IMG/VR virus record: IMGVR_UViG_3300021961_009522
Location: 1-32,307 of that record
Reading direction: 5' to 3' (one strand)
From: a virus
DNA: 32,307 nucleotides
A program made the position numbers and the translations under genes. Below are positions 1 to 9,131 of this stretch, in pieces. A model generated the notes under the pieces. The model ran no database searches. It was not told where the DNA came from and saw only the letters and a program-made list of their open reading frames with translations. How positions within the stretch are numbered: the first letter of the stretch is position 1; every line of letters starts with the position of its first letter.

Positions 1-2
1 TA

Positions 3-632
3 TTTCTTAATAACGAATTAAAATTTCGTCGCGGTGAGCCAGTTGGCGAGGAGGAAAAAGAGAAACCACAAAATCCAGTATTAAACCATATAATGACATT
101 AGATTCATTGGCATCCATATTAACGCCATTTAAAACATGTGTTGCTCCGTATAGTTTTTCCTATCCTCAAATTTCTAATAGGCATGTATATGGCCCTTGG
201 ATCACGGATTGGAATTATGTTGCATTTAGGGGTAAAGTTGAATATGAACAAGATGATAGTTTAGTGCCAGAAAATTTCCTCATTCCAATTAATTACGGAA
301 ATTATGGCTCTTATTCCATGACGCAAACTAGTGGGCTTGACGGTATGGATTTAGTCGCTCAGTCTAGAGTAAATTCTATTGATAATTATAATGCATTTGC
401 AATTGAAGAGGGTAGCATCACAATACCCGGAGGACCATCAATTAAGAGAATTGGAGATGTTTTATATAGTTTACCAAGAGTAACTGATCTTAAGGTAAGC
501 ATATCTGCCGATAAAATTGAAACGTCTTATTCATTTAAGACGGTAATGCCAAAATTTGGTAAAAATAATAGAGATATTGAGAAAAAAATCAGTAAAATAT
601 CGAATTTAGTTAAACAGAGAAAAATGGAATAG
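3..632 (+). CDS. Virion-like protein, 3' end only (5' truncated by window)
   Basis: The reading frame is open from base 3 through the first ATG at 93 to the TAG at 630-632, so the real start lies outside the window and 93 is probably internal. The visible 209 residues begin with a charged stretch rich in Glu/Lys/Pro, then a Tyr/Gly/Ser-rich beta-looking body, and end in a basic tail (about the last 40 residues, with IETSYSFKTVMPKFGK followed by a Lys/Arg-rich helix). I recall similar SYSF/TPKFGK-type endings on large virion proteins of environmental phages, but cannot verify this. It is followed after 13 bases by another large + strand gene, so it belongs to a late structural module. No enzymatic motif is seen. 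Tail, baseplate or decoration protein is an inference from context. Confidence 0.6.
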   Translation, partial: FLNNELKFRRGEPVGEEEKEKPQNPVLNHIMTLDSLASILTPFKTCVAPYSFSYPQISNRHVYGPWITDWNYVAFRGKVEYEQDDSLVPENFLIPINYGNYGSYSMTQTSGLDGMDLVAQSRVNSIDNYNAFAIEEGSITIPGGPSIKRIGDVLYSLPRVTDLKVSISADKIETSYSFKTVMPKFGKNNRDIEKKISKISNLVKQRKME

Positions 633-645
633 GATATAATATTAC

Positions 646-2412
646 ATGGCAAGAAAATTCAATCCAGAAATTAATATTAATCCAGCATCTTTAGTATTAG
701 TTGGAGAAATTACCCATACATTAAGGGCTATGGGAAATCCATTATCTACAGGCATAGATATAGAGGCTCCAGCGGGTCCAGATAATCCAATAGTTGGTGG
801 GCCTAGTGGCTGGAAAGAAATACCACAATCTCAAGTTGGTTTAATGACATATGCGGCTTTTCAAGAGCAGGCTAATAGATTTCATATGCCAACAGGAGAA
901 GAAAGAGGGGATAGACATCCTTGGAATTTAGTTGGTGCCATTTCCTTGGATGCTATCTTTTGTCCATATATTAATGTGGCTAATACCGGAGCTAATGATG
1001 ATGGTGGACCATATTTGCCACATTGGACAAATCCTAGTGGCAGTACTTCCGAACCGACTTCAAAAACATTAAATCCCTTTGACCCATTTAATACTTTAAT
1101 AGAAGCCACAGAGCAAGTTGGTTCTCAAGTATGGATGGAGAGCGGGCATAACATTGCAATGGCCTTAACTTATAACCCTTATGATTCTGGAGTAAATGGG
1201 TCTGGCGGATTAGTTGGTGCTACTGGTAAATATCCAAATGGCAGTGGCTCTCCGGTAGATTTATATTTTGATAAAGACCATTGGGCTAGACATAGAGTAG
1301 AACTTGATCGTATACGTGGTGTTGGTTTTAAAGCCCCAATGGTATTAACTGGTTGGGGATATGATACTGACGGTAATCCTGTTCCGGCCAGTGGTGGAGC
1401 AATGCATCCACAAGCCGCTTGGAATATGAACCTATGGAAATCTGGCCCCGTTGATTTAAGATGGGATGAGGGCCGTGGTGTTTGGACGGGCGGTGGTGGT
1501 GGCGGTATTACTAAAATCGCTCTAGTTAAAATGACAAATCTTTATACTCCACCTAGTTTTTCATTTGAAGTAGATAGGAGCAATAGTAGAGATCAATATA
1601 CAAGAAATGCGCCAGCACAATTACGCACATCCGATTCTACTATTTATGACCCAGAGTATGTCGCATATAATGCAAATGCAAATAATCAAAATTATTATGA
1701 ACAATTAGATTATTCTTGCGACTATCCATATTATGAGGCGTTTATTATTAGAGAAACTAATACATCAGTCAATGATAATGTGTTCTATAATATCTGGACT
1801 GAAGATGCAAATGATTGTGGGCATATCACAAATCAATGCTCTGGGGTTGGTCACGGCACAAATGCATCCAAAAGAATATTGGTTGAAAATCCATTACGAC
1901 AGTCTTTTGATGTTGGAGATTTAGCTTTTACTGTTTATACTGGCAGAAGTAAAAGAGTAAATACTGGAAATTATACCGGTGGAACTGGTTCTGGCGCAGA
2001 AGCTACAATTACTACTGATTCCAGTGGAAACGCGACTGTCAATATCATATCTGCTGGCGATGGATATACATATGGTGGATTTGCATTATCGTCTGGTAAT
2101 TGTGATATTTGTGGTGGAAACATTACGCTTAATTTTGCCGGTGGTTTACTAAGCTCTGCCTCTATATCACCATCTGGTGGATATAATGCCAATCAAACAT
2201 GTAGTTTGAATATTTTTCCAAATGATGCCAGTGTTTCTACAGAAACCTTAGAAATACATTGGGTATTACAAGCAGAATTCAAATCGCAACAGGTTGTGAC
2301 ACATGTTGAATGTGATAATGGAATTTTACAGTCTTGTACAATGAAAATACAAACACAGGGATATAAAACTTGCGAATGGTGTGGAGAAAATACAGCATTA
2401 ATAAATTCATAA
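646..2412 (+). CDS. Large Gly-rich virion-like protein, 588 aa, with a glycine-rich beta-repeat segment
   Basis: Function not recognised. The start at 646 follows AATAGGA about a dozen bases upstream. The protein is rich in Gly, Asn, Ser, Thr and Tyr with few charges, typical of phage surface proteins. Residues about 437-525 hold a segment (GGTGSGAEATITTDSSGNA, then SAGDGYTYGG) resembling the GSG..A....GG.GY repeats found in many marine phage fibre and decoration proteins. Cysteines are concentrated in the last 40%, including C-x2-C pairs (CDICGG and CEWCGEN near the C-terminus). The next gene opens with similar cysteine pairs (CYSCGKNC), which suggests that the two proteins work in the same particle. 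No signal peptide or membrane segment is visible. Tail or baseplate component is the best guess. Confidence 0.6.
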   Translation: MARKFNPEININPASLVLVGEITHTLRAMGNPLSTGIDIEAPAGPDNPIVGGPSGWKEIPQSQVGLMTYAAFQEQANRFHMPTGEERGDRHPWNLVGAISLDAIFCPYINVANTGANDDGGPYLPHWTNPSGSTSEPTSKTLNPFDPFNTLIEATEQVGSQVWMESGHNIAMALTYNPYDSGVNGSGGLVGATGKYPNGSGSPVDLYFDKDHWARHRVELDRIRGVGFKAPMVLTGWGYDTDGNPVPASGGAMHPQAAWNMNLWKSGPVDLRWDEGRGVWTGGGGGGITKIALVKMTNLYTPPSFSFEVDRSNSRDQYTRNAPAQLRTSDSTIYDPEYVAYNANANNQNYYEQLDYSCDYPYYEAFIIRETNTSVNDNVFYNIWTEDANDCGHITNQCSGVGHGTNASKRILVENPLRQSFDVGDLAFTVYTGRSKRVNTGNYTGGTGSGAEATITTDSSGNATVNIISAGDGYTYGGFALSSGNCDICGGNITLNFAGGLLSSASISPSGGYNANQTCSLNIFPNDASVSTETLEIHWVLQAEFKSQQVVTHVECDNGILQSCTMKIQTQGYKTCEWCGENTALINS

Positions 2413-2435
2413 TTGAAGGACAAGGACAATAGGAT

Positions 2436-5400
2436 ATGGCATATATAACACAGTCTGGTAATACGCAATGTTATTCTTGTGGTAAAAACTGCATTAATGT
2501 TGAATTTTGTAATGATGGCGGCGGATATGGTTATAATGATGACTATTCTGCTAGTGCTAATGGTGTCAATTTATCAAGAAATATTAGAGTTAAAATTATA
2601 GCCAACCAAGCTTATTGGGGCTTTAGTGGAACATTAATAGAGGGCTGGGCAACATACTCTAATGGATATTATGATTTTTTTGATAATCATGCTGAAAAAC
2701 ATTCATATGATCACTTTTGTTATGGTACAGATGGAGAAACAATTACTAGGTTTGGCGTAGTACCAAACGTAAATAGATCAGATGTTCGATATCGATCAGT
2801 ATATGATCCAGAAAATAGAATAGTTAAAGATTATAATGGCACTACTTTATTATCAGCCAGTGATGGACTTGGTGGAGCAGAAGTATATTTAGTTGATCGT
2901 GGTGGTAGTGCATCAGACGGGGATGGATGTGAATCCTCAAACCCCAGTAATAGTTTTAGAAAAAATCCAGCATCTTTTGGTTTTGGTAATAAAATTCATT
3001 TCTATAGTCGCATATATAAAAATATTACCGGCGCATGGAGATTGACTAGTTTAGAAAATTGCTATGATCCAGCCGATTTAGGATATGGAGCCGGTCATTT
3101 ATTAGAATGTGACAATACGCCAAAACAAAACATAATCTATAAAGACAGTCAATACCAAAATTATGATCCAACAAGAATCAGGGCATTTGACCAACCATCT
3201 GATTATTATGGCTATCAAAGTCGCTGCTTACCAGATGGATCGGTGGTTGGTAAATATAGTGGTAGAATTAGCGAAATTACTAGAGATTTAGGTGGTGGTG
3301 GATTTATTACTGTTGGTCTTTATTATGGCTCAGATGCCCCGTATTTACCAGCCACTGGATTGCAAGAGGGGATGTCTATAACCATTAATAATGATATTAG
3401 TGGCGTATTTAATAATCAATATCGAATTTTCAATATTAGTCATCAGACTCATAGTACTACGGTGCAATTAGTCGGCACATCGACGGGTAATGCATTAGAT
3501 GCGTCAATACCAACCGGCATATTTGCATTAGATATAGATGGTAGTGGAACTTGGATAGCTCATGATACTTATGATCCGCAAACATGTTGTAGCACAAGCG
3601 CATATGGTGTGGATAATGAAACGAAAAAATTACAACCAAATTATCATGCAGATATGCGCAAGGTTTTTAATAATCCCAAAAACTTAATGCAGTCAAATAG
3701 AAATGCCGTAGATAGATATACATATAATGTCTTTACTGCTAGTGAATTATCTGGTAGCGGTGCAGTAATAGATTATACATATCCACTGGTTAGTGGTGAA
3801 TTAGATTCTTCTGGCATACCAACAGGAACTGGGTATGTAGTATTAACTACCGGTAATGATAGTTGGTTAAGTATTGATGATAGCGGGAGATATGGACATC
3901 CTGTTTTTCATCGACAATTACCATATTATGGCGAATTTTATAATGTTGATCGATGTCAAAATCTTACTAGAATACAGCAATTAATAGATAGAGGCAAGAG
4001 AGATAATGCAACATGTTATAGTAAAAGAGCAACATTAGAAGTATATCCAGATTGCATTACTCAATATGATCAGTATGAAGTTTGTGACATTGCAACTGAT
4101 AGATATCCTACTAATTTAGTTCCTAGATTAGCATTTGTTTATCGTGGTTGTGATTTTTATGATACTTGTAACTTTGATGCCAGTGGATTACCGATTGGTG
4201 GATGGCAAGGGGGTGTACCAACGGGCATTAATGATCTTAAAAGATTGTTGGCCGGAACTGAAATTCATATGTTTTTAAATTTAGGCACAGCTTGGGGTGG
4301 TAGATTGCCGGGAACACCATGTCCATGTGATTGTAGTGAGGAGCCAGCAACGGGAGAACGAGCGCCATTACATATTGATATACCAAGCCCAATGAGTTTT
4401 CCAAATTTTCCAAATTTTGATTTAAATCCGTCTGGTTATGGATGCTCTGATCCAAGATGGCAAATTGCAAAGGCTATGGAAGAAGCTGGTGGCACTTTAA
4501 GCAATACTAGTCTTTGCGATCCACTTCATACTTCTGCATCAGCATGTAATGTGAAACAGCCATATACTACATATGGATATATTATGGGCCTATGCGGTAA
4601 ACAAAATCGTGATAGAAAAGATGTTATTGCTAATGCCTTTGCAAATACATATCAAGATAAAACTTATACCAATGCTACTCCGTCAGTAGATATAGATGAA
4701 CCCATGTATTGGTCATTTACCTCTCCAAGTCCAGATAGTGGAGGAACTGTATGGTCTAGTGGCACCGGTAGTAGAAGCGATGGTGGCGGTGATTTTGTTC
4801 AAATGGCTGGCAGTGGTTATGGCTGGTGGGGAATTGCAGATGCAAACAAACAAATAGTGGCTCCATATTTTCCAACAAAAATTAATCAATACAAGTGCTG
4901 TCCAGCTGATTCTAATCAATCTTATCTTGATTTTAATAATACTGGAGTTTTATCGCTTGGTTGGCCCACCAACGGAGTGCCGTTTTTAATTGAATTGGAA
5001 GTAGAAGATTTTTGTGGTGGATGTGTAACTAAGGTAATGGATGATACATCTTTGCAATTATCTATACAGGGCTTAAGCTCAGAATTTATTTGGAATCAGA
5101 GCAATAAGTATGGTCATAACTATTGTAAATATGATGGGGAAATGGTTTCTCAGTTGCCTCGCCCATTTTGGGGTTGTGCTAGCGGCTTTCAAGAGGCTTC
5201 ATGCAATATTCTTTTTGATGATCCAACTTATTCTATAAATGCTAAATACGCAAACAGAAACACTGGTAATACTTGTGAATGTTTAGACAACTCAATTACT
5301 TTATCTCCAGTAAAATTGGCTGGTACAGATATAATTTTGGGCTGGAGAAGCGGAGACGGAAGTGCTGAAGGATTAATTGAAATAGAAAATTGTAATATGC

Positions 5401-8354
5401 CCAATAGTCCAAAATTTACTAGTTCATATAGTCTATTATCTGAGGGTGGTGGATATAAAGTTTTTGCCCAATTTGATTTAGCTTGCCCCGGAATGCATGA
5501 CTTTTTATATGATACACAATATCCAGAAGCGGCATATGGTTCTAATCCACTTACTACCCTGTGGAGCAGCACTAGTAGCTGCGGGCATAGATATCCAGCA
5601 GTTTCAAATCAAGACTTGCAATTAAGAACAAGGCTATGGCTAGTATCAGTTCCATGGCTAGAAGTATTTCAAAAATTCACTAGGGATGCGCTTTTAAACT
5701 TTGATTTTGAAAGTTGTTTAGTTGGATCAAATATTTATGGAGGTTATGGCAATGGACTATTTGGAGTTTGTCCCGGTGATCAGGTAGAGGCATATGGTTG
5801 CAAGGTTGGAGGTATTTGGCGCGGCTGCGGAGGATATGGTTATGGTGAAGATCCATGTGATGCTGCCACGCCATGTAATACATGTGCTACAGGAATAGCA
5901 AGCGGGGTTTGGTGCGTATGTGACAATGCTATTGGTTTCGATGGAGAGATACGTCCACTGCCCATGAATTATGATATTGATGGATGCGGATGTCTATGTT
6001 TAGAGCCAGAATTAATGGCGCTATACACTGTACAATCTGATTTTACTTTAGCTTTAGCTAGTGGCGGCTCACCGTGTGGAACAATATATTGGTATGGTAT
6101 TGAATCTAAGGGTATAGAACCAATTCTTATGTCATGTGGTCCACCATATCCATATATTGGATATAGATATGGCGATATTACAACCTCATTTGATTGGCAC
6201 GAGTGGAGCCACGGAGTGAATGCGATCACTTCTGGAATATTGTATGAGCTTAATAAACCAAAAATAGGCAATGCCGATGATTGTGATAGTCTACCATTAG
6301 AAAACAGAATTTGTGTAAATGAAGGGTGTACTTTAGATAATAATGTATCATCTAAAAGTTGTGGTTATCCAATTTTTCATAGCGGTGATGCATCTGTTGC
6401 TGTCAGAAAAAAGAAATGTCATCCAGAAATTGCTATAGTAACCAAAATTGCTTGTGTTGCTTCCGGTTATGACTTAACTTTATCTAGGGAGTATCATGAG
6501 CATGATAGAATTTGGAAGGAGGTAGTGGGTTATACTGATGAAATACCCCCTGCACGAATATGTCAAGAAATTATAAAAGGTACATATGTTTACACAAATT
6601 CAGCCGGAGTTACCGGATGTATACAGCTGCCTTACATGATGCCAACAGACACTGTTACGCCATCTTATGTTGCCCCATGTAGCGTACATTTATCAAGCGG
6701 TGCATTTGCTGTTCAAGATTTTCGATTTGCAGATGCCGCCGATAATGGCTCTTATTATTGGAACTACTATAATTTATTTTATGGCGGCGGCAGTGCTGTA
6801 AGTCCTAGTAATGGCTATCTAGTTGCTTCATTGGCTGAATATGTGGATTATGATACTAATTTACCATATTTTGATAGTTCGTGTCCACCAACGGGAACTC
6901 CATCAAAAACATTGCCAGTATGGGCAACTGGCGCACTATATTCTGATGAAATTACGAATAACAAACATAGCTGCATACAAGACAGTGCTGCGTGTGGCGG
7001 GGATATGTGGTGTAATAAGATATTTTTTCCAAGACATTATTATTTGTCTGGTACAAGAGTGGCACCTTTTGGTGCGGGCGTAATTTGTACCAATAATGCA
7101 GAACGACAAATGCCAAATTTAGAAGGGTATGTAGAAGCTGGAGAAACAATTAGTGCTGCTCGTTCATTATTTGCAGAGGCAAAAAATAGATTTATTGATT
7201 TCTGTGATGATAATTTTATTCAAGAGCTAGTTTATGATTTATCAATAGATGGCAACGTGATCACAGTGGAAGACTATTTACCATTGCTTGGCGTGGTTCA
7301 CCCCGGCTTTAGATATACATCAGATGTTAAAAGCTGCATAGTAGTTACATCCGGTTGCGCTAACAATATTCCATTACATTCTAATATGAGCATCAGCGGA
7401 GGTTTACATTTACCACAAACATATACACAAAACGCTTTTGATTCTATGGGTTATTGGTTAGATCAAACGGTCGCGTCAGCAGCAGATCAATGCTTATTTA
7501 GTCCATTTAAGATATTGCTAGATGTTGAATGTAACACCAATAGAATAAGAAGAAAAAACTCTAATGACGATCCCACCTATTTACAAGGCATACAAGAATG
7601 GCCAGCGGGGGCGTGTAGAAGCGAACAGACAGGACCGCCATGTGGTTGCCAAGACTCTGCCTGTAGTTTAAATGTTAATGATGCTACCTGTGAAAAGTAT
7701 AATATTCTATCATATAGATGGGATGTAGTAGAAACAGAATATTTTCTTGATGCTGGCTGTTCCGGTTGCACAGTGGTAAATTATGACGGATCTGAAAGCG
7801 GCACATTTGGAACATATGCTATTAATCCAAACCCGGTAGGTATATTGGTACATCCGTCAATGATAGATTTTGATGATAGTCCAGAACTGTCAGGTCAAGT
7901 TATAACCACAAATAATTTTTCTTGTTGTGGTTATGATTGGATAACTACTGCTAGTTCAAACGGGCTGCCAACATTATATAGGTATAAATGCGATGATCAA
8001 TATTATGAAATAGATGGGGGTGAATTAGGCCAGTGGTTTAAAGTCTGGGAATGTAGTGGATCTGCTGATGTATCTACTGTAATGAAGGGGGCATTCAATA
8101 GCCAATGCGAATGTCTAGCAGATCTCAATGGCTTGTGTGCAGCAACTTATAGATGCGAAGATGGATTTGCCAATGAGCCTAATTGCACACACTGTGCAGA
8201 AATTACAGAATTTATGGGTGGATTAAATGGTCAGGCCGTTGGCTATTACCCAGAATACTATGAAAAGGAATGTGATTGCATGGCAAGACCAGTAGGAGGC
8301 ACAGAATGCGAAACTAATTCAATGGTTAAGTTTATTATTACAGAATCTGAGTAA
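2436..8354 (+). CDS. Giant cysteine-rich virion-like protein, 1972 aa
   Basis: Function not recognised. This is the largest gene in the window. It starts 23 bases after the previous stop; the leader GAAGGACAAGGACAATAGG gives a plausible purine-rich ribosome site. By hand count it has about 90 cysteines (roughly 4.5%), spread over the whole length, often as CxC, CC or CxxC (for example CPCDC, CGCLC, CECL, and CDC near the C-terminus), with very high Tyr, Gly, Asn and Asp. No signal peptide, membrane segment, collagen repeat or peptidase motif is visible, and I see no simple tandem repeat. Such size and composition fit a fibre, adhesin or baseplate-wedge protein stabilised by disulfides or metal. 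It ends 3 bases before the stop codon of the opposing operon. Confidence 0.65.
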   Translation: MAYITQSGNTQCYSCGKNCINVEFCNDGGGYGYNDDYSASANGVNLSRNIRVKIIANQAYWGFSGTLIEGWATYSNGYYDFFDNHAEKHSYDHFCYGTDGETITRFGVVPNVNRSDVRYRSVYDPENRIVKDYNGTTLLSASDGLGGAEVYLVDRGGSASDGDGCESSNPSNSFRKNPASFGFGNKIHFYSRIYKNITGAWRLTSLENCYDPADLGYGAGHLLECDNTPKQNIIYKDSQYQNYDPTRIRAFDQPSDYYGYQSRCLPDGSVVGKYSGRISEITRDLGGGGFITVGLYYGSDAPYLPATGLQEGMSITINNDISGVFNNQYRIFNISHQTHSTTVQLVGTSTGNALDASIPTGIFALDIDGSGTWIAHDTYDPQTCCSTSAYGVDNETKKLQPNYHADMRKVFNNPKNLMQSNRNAVDRYTYNVFTASELSGSGAVIDYTYPLVSGELDSSGIPTGTGYVVLTTGNDSWLSIDDSGRYGHPVFHRQLPYYGEFYNVDRCQNLTRIQQLIDRGKRDNATCYSKRATLEVYPDCITQYDQYEVCDIATDRYPTNLVPRLAFVYRGCDFYDTCNFDASGLPIGGWQGGVPTGINDLKRLLAGTEIHMFLNLGTAWGGRLPGTPCPCDCSEEPATGERAPLHIDIPSPMSFPNFPNFDLNPSGYGCSDPRWQIAKAMEEAGGTLSNTSLCDPLHTSASACNVKQPYTTYGYIMGLCGKQNRDRKDVIANAFANTYQDKTYTNATPSVDIDEPMYWSFTSPSPDSGGTVWSSGTGSRSDGGGDFVQMAGSGYGWWGIADANKQIVAPYFPTKINQYKCCPADSNQSYLDFNNTGVLSLGWPTNGVPFLIELEVEDFCGGCVTKVMDDTSLQLSIQGLSSEFIWNQSNKYGHNYCKYDGEMVSQLPRPFWGCASGFQEASCNILFDDPTYSINAKYANRNTGNTCECLDNSITLSPVKLAGTDIILGWRSGDGSAEGLIEIENCNMPNSPKFTSSYSLLSEGGGYKVFAQFDLACPGMHDFLYDTQYPEAAYGSNPLTTLWSSTSSCGHRYPAVSNQDLQLRTRLWLVSVPWLEVFQKFTRDALLNFDFESCLVGSNIYGGYGNGLFGVCPGDQVEAYGCKVGGIWRGCGGYGYGEDPCDAATPCNTCATGIASGVWCVCDNAIGFDGEIRPLPMNYDIDGCGCLCLEPELMALYTVQSDFTLALASGGSPCGTIYWYGIESKGIEPILMSCGPPYPYIGYRYGDITTSFDWHEWSHGVNAITSGILYELNKPKIGNADDCDSLPLENRICVNEGCTLDNNVSSKSCGYPIFHSGDASVAVRKKKCHPEIAIVTKIACVASGYDLTLSREYHEHDRIWKEVVGYTDEIPPARICQEIIKGTYVYTNSAGVTGCIQLPYMMPTDTVTPSYVAPCSVHLSSGAFAVQDFRFADAADNGSYYWNYYNLFYGGGSAVSPSNGYLVASLAEYVDYDTNLPYFDSSCPPTGTPSKTLPVWATGALYSDEITNNKHSCIQDSAACGGDMWCNKIFFPRHYYLSGTRVAPFGAGVICTNNAERQMPNLEGYVEAGETISAARSLFAEAKNRFIDFCDDNFIQELVYDLSIDGNVITVEDYLPLLGVVHPGFRYTSDVKSCIVVTSGCANNIPLHSNMSISGGLHLPQTYTQNAFDSMGYWLDQTVASAADQCLFSPFKILLDVECNTNRIRRKNSNDDPTYLQGIQEWPAGACRSEQTGPPCGCQDSACSLNVNDATCEKYNILSYRWDVVETEYFLDAGCSGCTVVNYDGSESGTFGTYAINPNPVGILVHPSMIDFDDSPELSGQVITTNNFSCCGYDWITTASSNGLPTLYRYKCDDQYYEIDGGELGQWFKVWECSGSADVSTVMKGAFNSQCECLADLNGLCAATYRCEDGFANEPNCTHCAEITEFMGGLNGQAVGYYPEYYEKECDCMARPVGGTECETNSMVKFIITESE

Positions 8355-8357
8355 TAA

Positions 8358-8813
8358 TTACCATTTGCCAATTGGACAAGTAGATGTAGACCAACCAGCT
8401 TTGACATTTAATACGCAACCGCATTTTCCACATCTAGAATTATTAACTATATGTGGACATTCTTGACAAATATTTAGCCTTCTTTGCTTTTCTTCTTCTG
8501 TAACTTTTTGCATACCGCCAGCAACATGTTTGGCTGCGGAGGAAATGAAATTTTTTGCCATAGTCATAGTAGATGGCAATGCTGGTTCAGTATTTTTCCT
8601 TTTAAGTTCCTCAACTTTTTCTTTAGCTTTGATTTCTGACTGTTTAGTGCAATCATTTGGATTTTGATTTGGGCCACGACATTCCTCCCACATTTTAAAA
8701 TACCCAATATGATTTTGGCATAAAGTATGTAGATGTTTGGATTTATTTACTCCATGCCGCTGACAATATCCTGCCATTGGACATTCACATGGTGTTTTTT
8801 TATCCGTTGACAT
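8358..8813 (-). CDS. Two-module zinc-binding protein, 151 aa
   Basis: I start it at the ATG at 8813 (GGAG about 8 bases upstream, 14-base overlap with the previous gene), not at an upstream in-frame ATG at 8867. Residues 9-55 carry six Cys with His (PCECPMAGYCQRHGV, HTLCQ, EECRGPNQ, NDC). Residues 60-110 are a charged helical linker. Residues 116-151 form a zinc-ribbon-like module: C116-x2-C119, C128-x2-C131-x-C133, and the ending CPIGKW with C146. The CPxGKW ending is common in small phage zinc proteins. I recall the N-terminal CPxAGxCxRHG...LCQ...GRGP pattern from planctomycete proteins, but this is memory, not a search. The role is unknown. It is the last gene of the - strand operon. Confidence 0.75.
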   Translation of the reverse strand: MSTDKKTPCECPMAGYCQRHGVNKSKHLHTLCQNHIGYFKMWEECRGPNQNPNDCTKQSEIKAKEKVEELKRKNTEPALPSTMTMAKNFISSAAKHVAGGMQKVTEEEKQRRLNICQECPHIVNNSRCGKCGCVLNVKAGWSTSTCPIGKW

Positions 8814-9042
8814 TAGCAAATACTCCACTAAGCATTTGATAAGTTCCAATTCCCAAAAGCATTGCATCTAAATATTGTGGATCTAATGATAAGAAGTGTA
8901 CATGTCCAGCAATTTCATGTCTAATAATCGGGGCATCCCAGTTCATTTGTTGAAATTCTTCTTTAGCAATTTCTTGTTCTATTATTTCACTAAACAGCAC
9001 TTTGCCATCTTCAATCTTGAAGATTAATCTATAATATTTCAT
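8800..9042 (-). CDS. Hypothetical protein, 80 aa
   Basis: Not recognised. The ATG is preceded by AAGGA at good spacing (TTAAGGATTTACATATG), and its stop lies 14 bases inside the following gene, as in translationally coupled operons. The sequence begins with a beta-strand-like MKYYRLIFKIEDGKVLFSE, has an acidic helical middle, and contains HEIAGHVHFLSL with three histidines before a hydrophobic C-terminal part (DAMLLGIGTYQMLSGVF). The C-terminal stretch is too interrupted to call a membrane helix. It follows the only hairpin-bearing gap in the operon. Confidence 0.6.
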   Translation of the reverse strand: MKYYRLIFKIEDGKVLFSEIIEQEIAKEEFQQMNWDAPIIRHEIAGHVHFLSLDPQYLDAMLLGIGTYQMLSGVFANVNG

Positions 9043-9068
9043 ATGTAAATCCTTAAATTATAAATAGC

Positions 9069-9119
9069 TTGGACGGGAGTGGGGATGATGGGAAGCATGA
9101 TAAGATGTCTCCCGCCCAA
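9069..9119 (-). promoter_or_regulatory. Intergenic hairpin, 11-bp stem, 29-base loop
   Basis: On the - strand, TTGGGCGGGAG (9119-9109) can pair with CTCCCGTCCAA (9079-9069). This gives 11 consecutive pairs including one G-U. On the + strand the same position would be an A-C mismatch, so the structure suits the - strand transcript. It lies 12 bases after the stop of the 119-aa gene and 26 bases before the ATG of the 80-aa gene. It is GC-rich in an AT-rich setting. No U-tract follows directly (GCTATTTATAATTT), so a classic intrinsic terminator is uncertain. An attenuator, RNase processing site or 3'-end stabiliser is equally possible. Confidence 0.55.
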
Positions 9120-9131
9120 ACTATTGTTTAT

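Noticed and set aside
882-1109. Antisense open frames within the + strand virion genes (for example 882-1109, 5228-5572, 5969-6271 on -)
   Set aside because: They lie wholly inside strong coding genes, have no ribosome sites or motifs, and their composition mirrors the sense Gly/Tyr codons.
8814-8867. Start of the zinc-binding protein at the upstream ATG 8867
   Set aside because: The extra 18 residues overlap the 80-aa gene by 68 bases and contain no zinc ligands in pattern; ATG 8813 has GGAG at proper spacing.
9059-9066. TATAAATA on the + strand, matching the T4 late promoter core
   Set aside because: No + strand gene lies downstream; it would only transcribe antisense to the operon. The motif is expected by chance in DNA this AT-rich, and the replisome is not T4-type.
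9043-9131. A small RNA or tRNA gene in the largest gap
   Set aside because: The 89 bases hold a single long-loop hairpin and no cloverleaf; no tRNA, CRISPR repeats or insertion-sequence ends were seen anywhere in the window.
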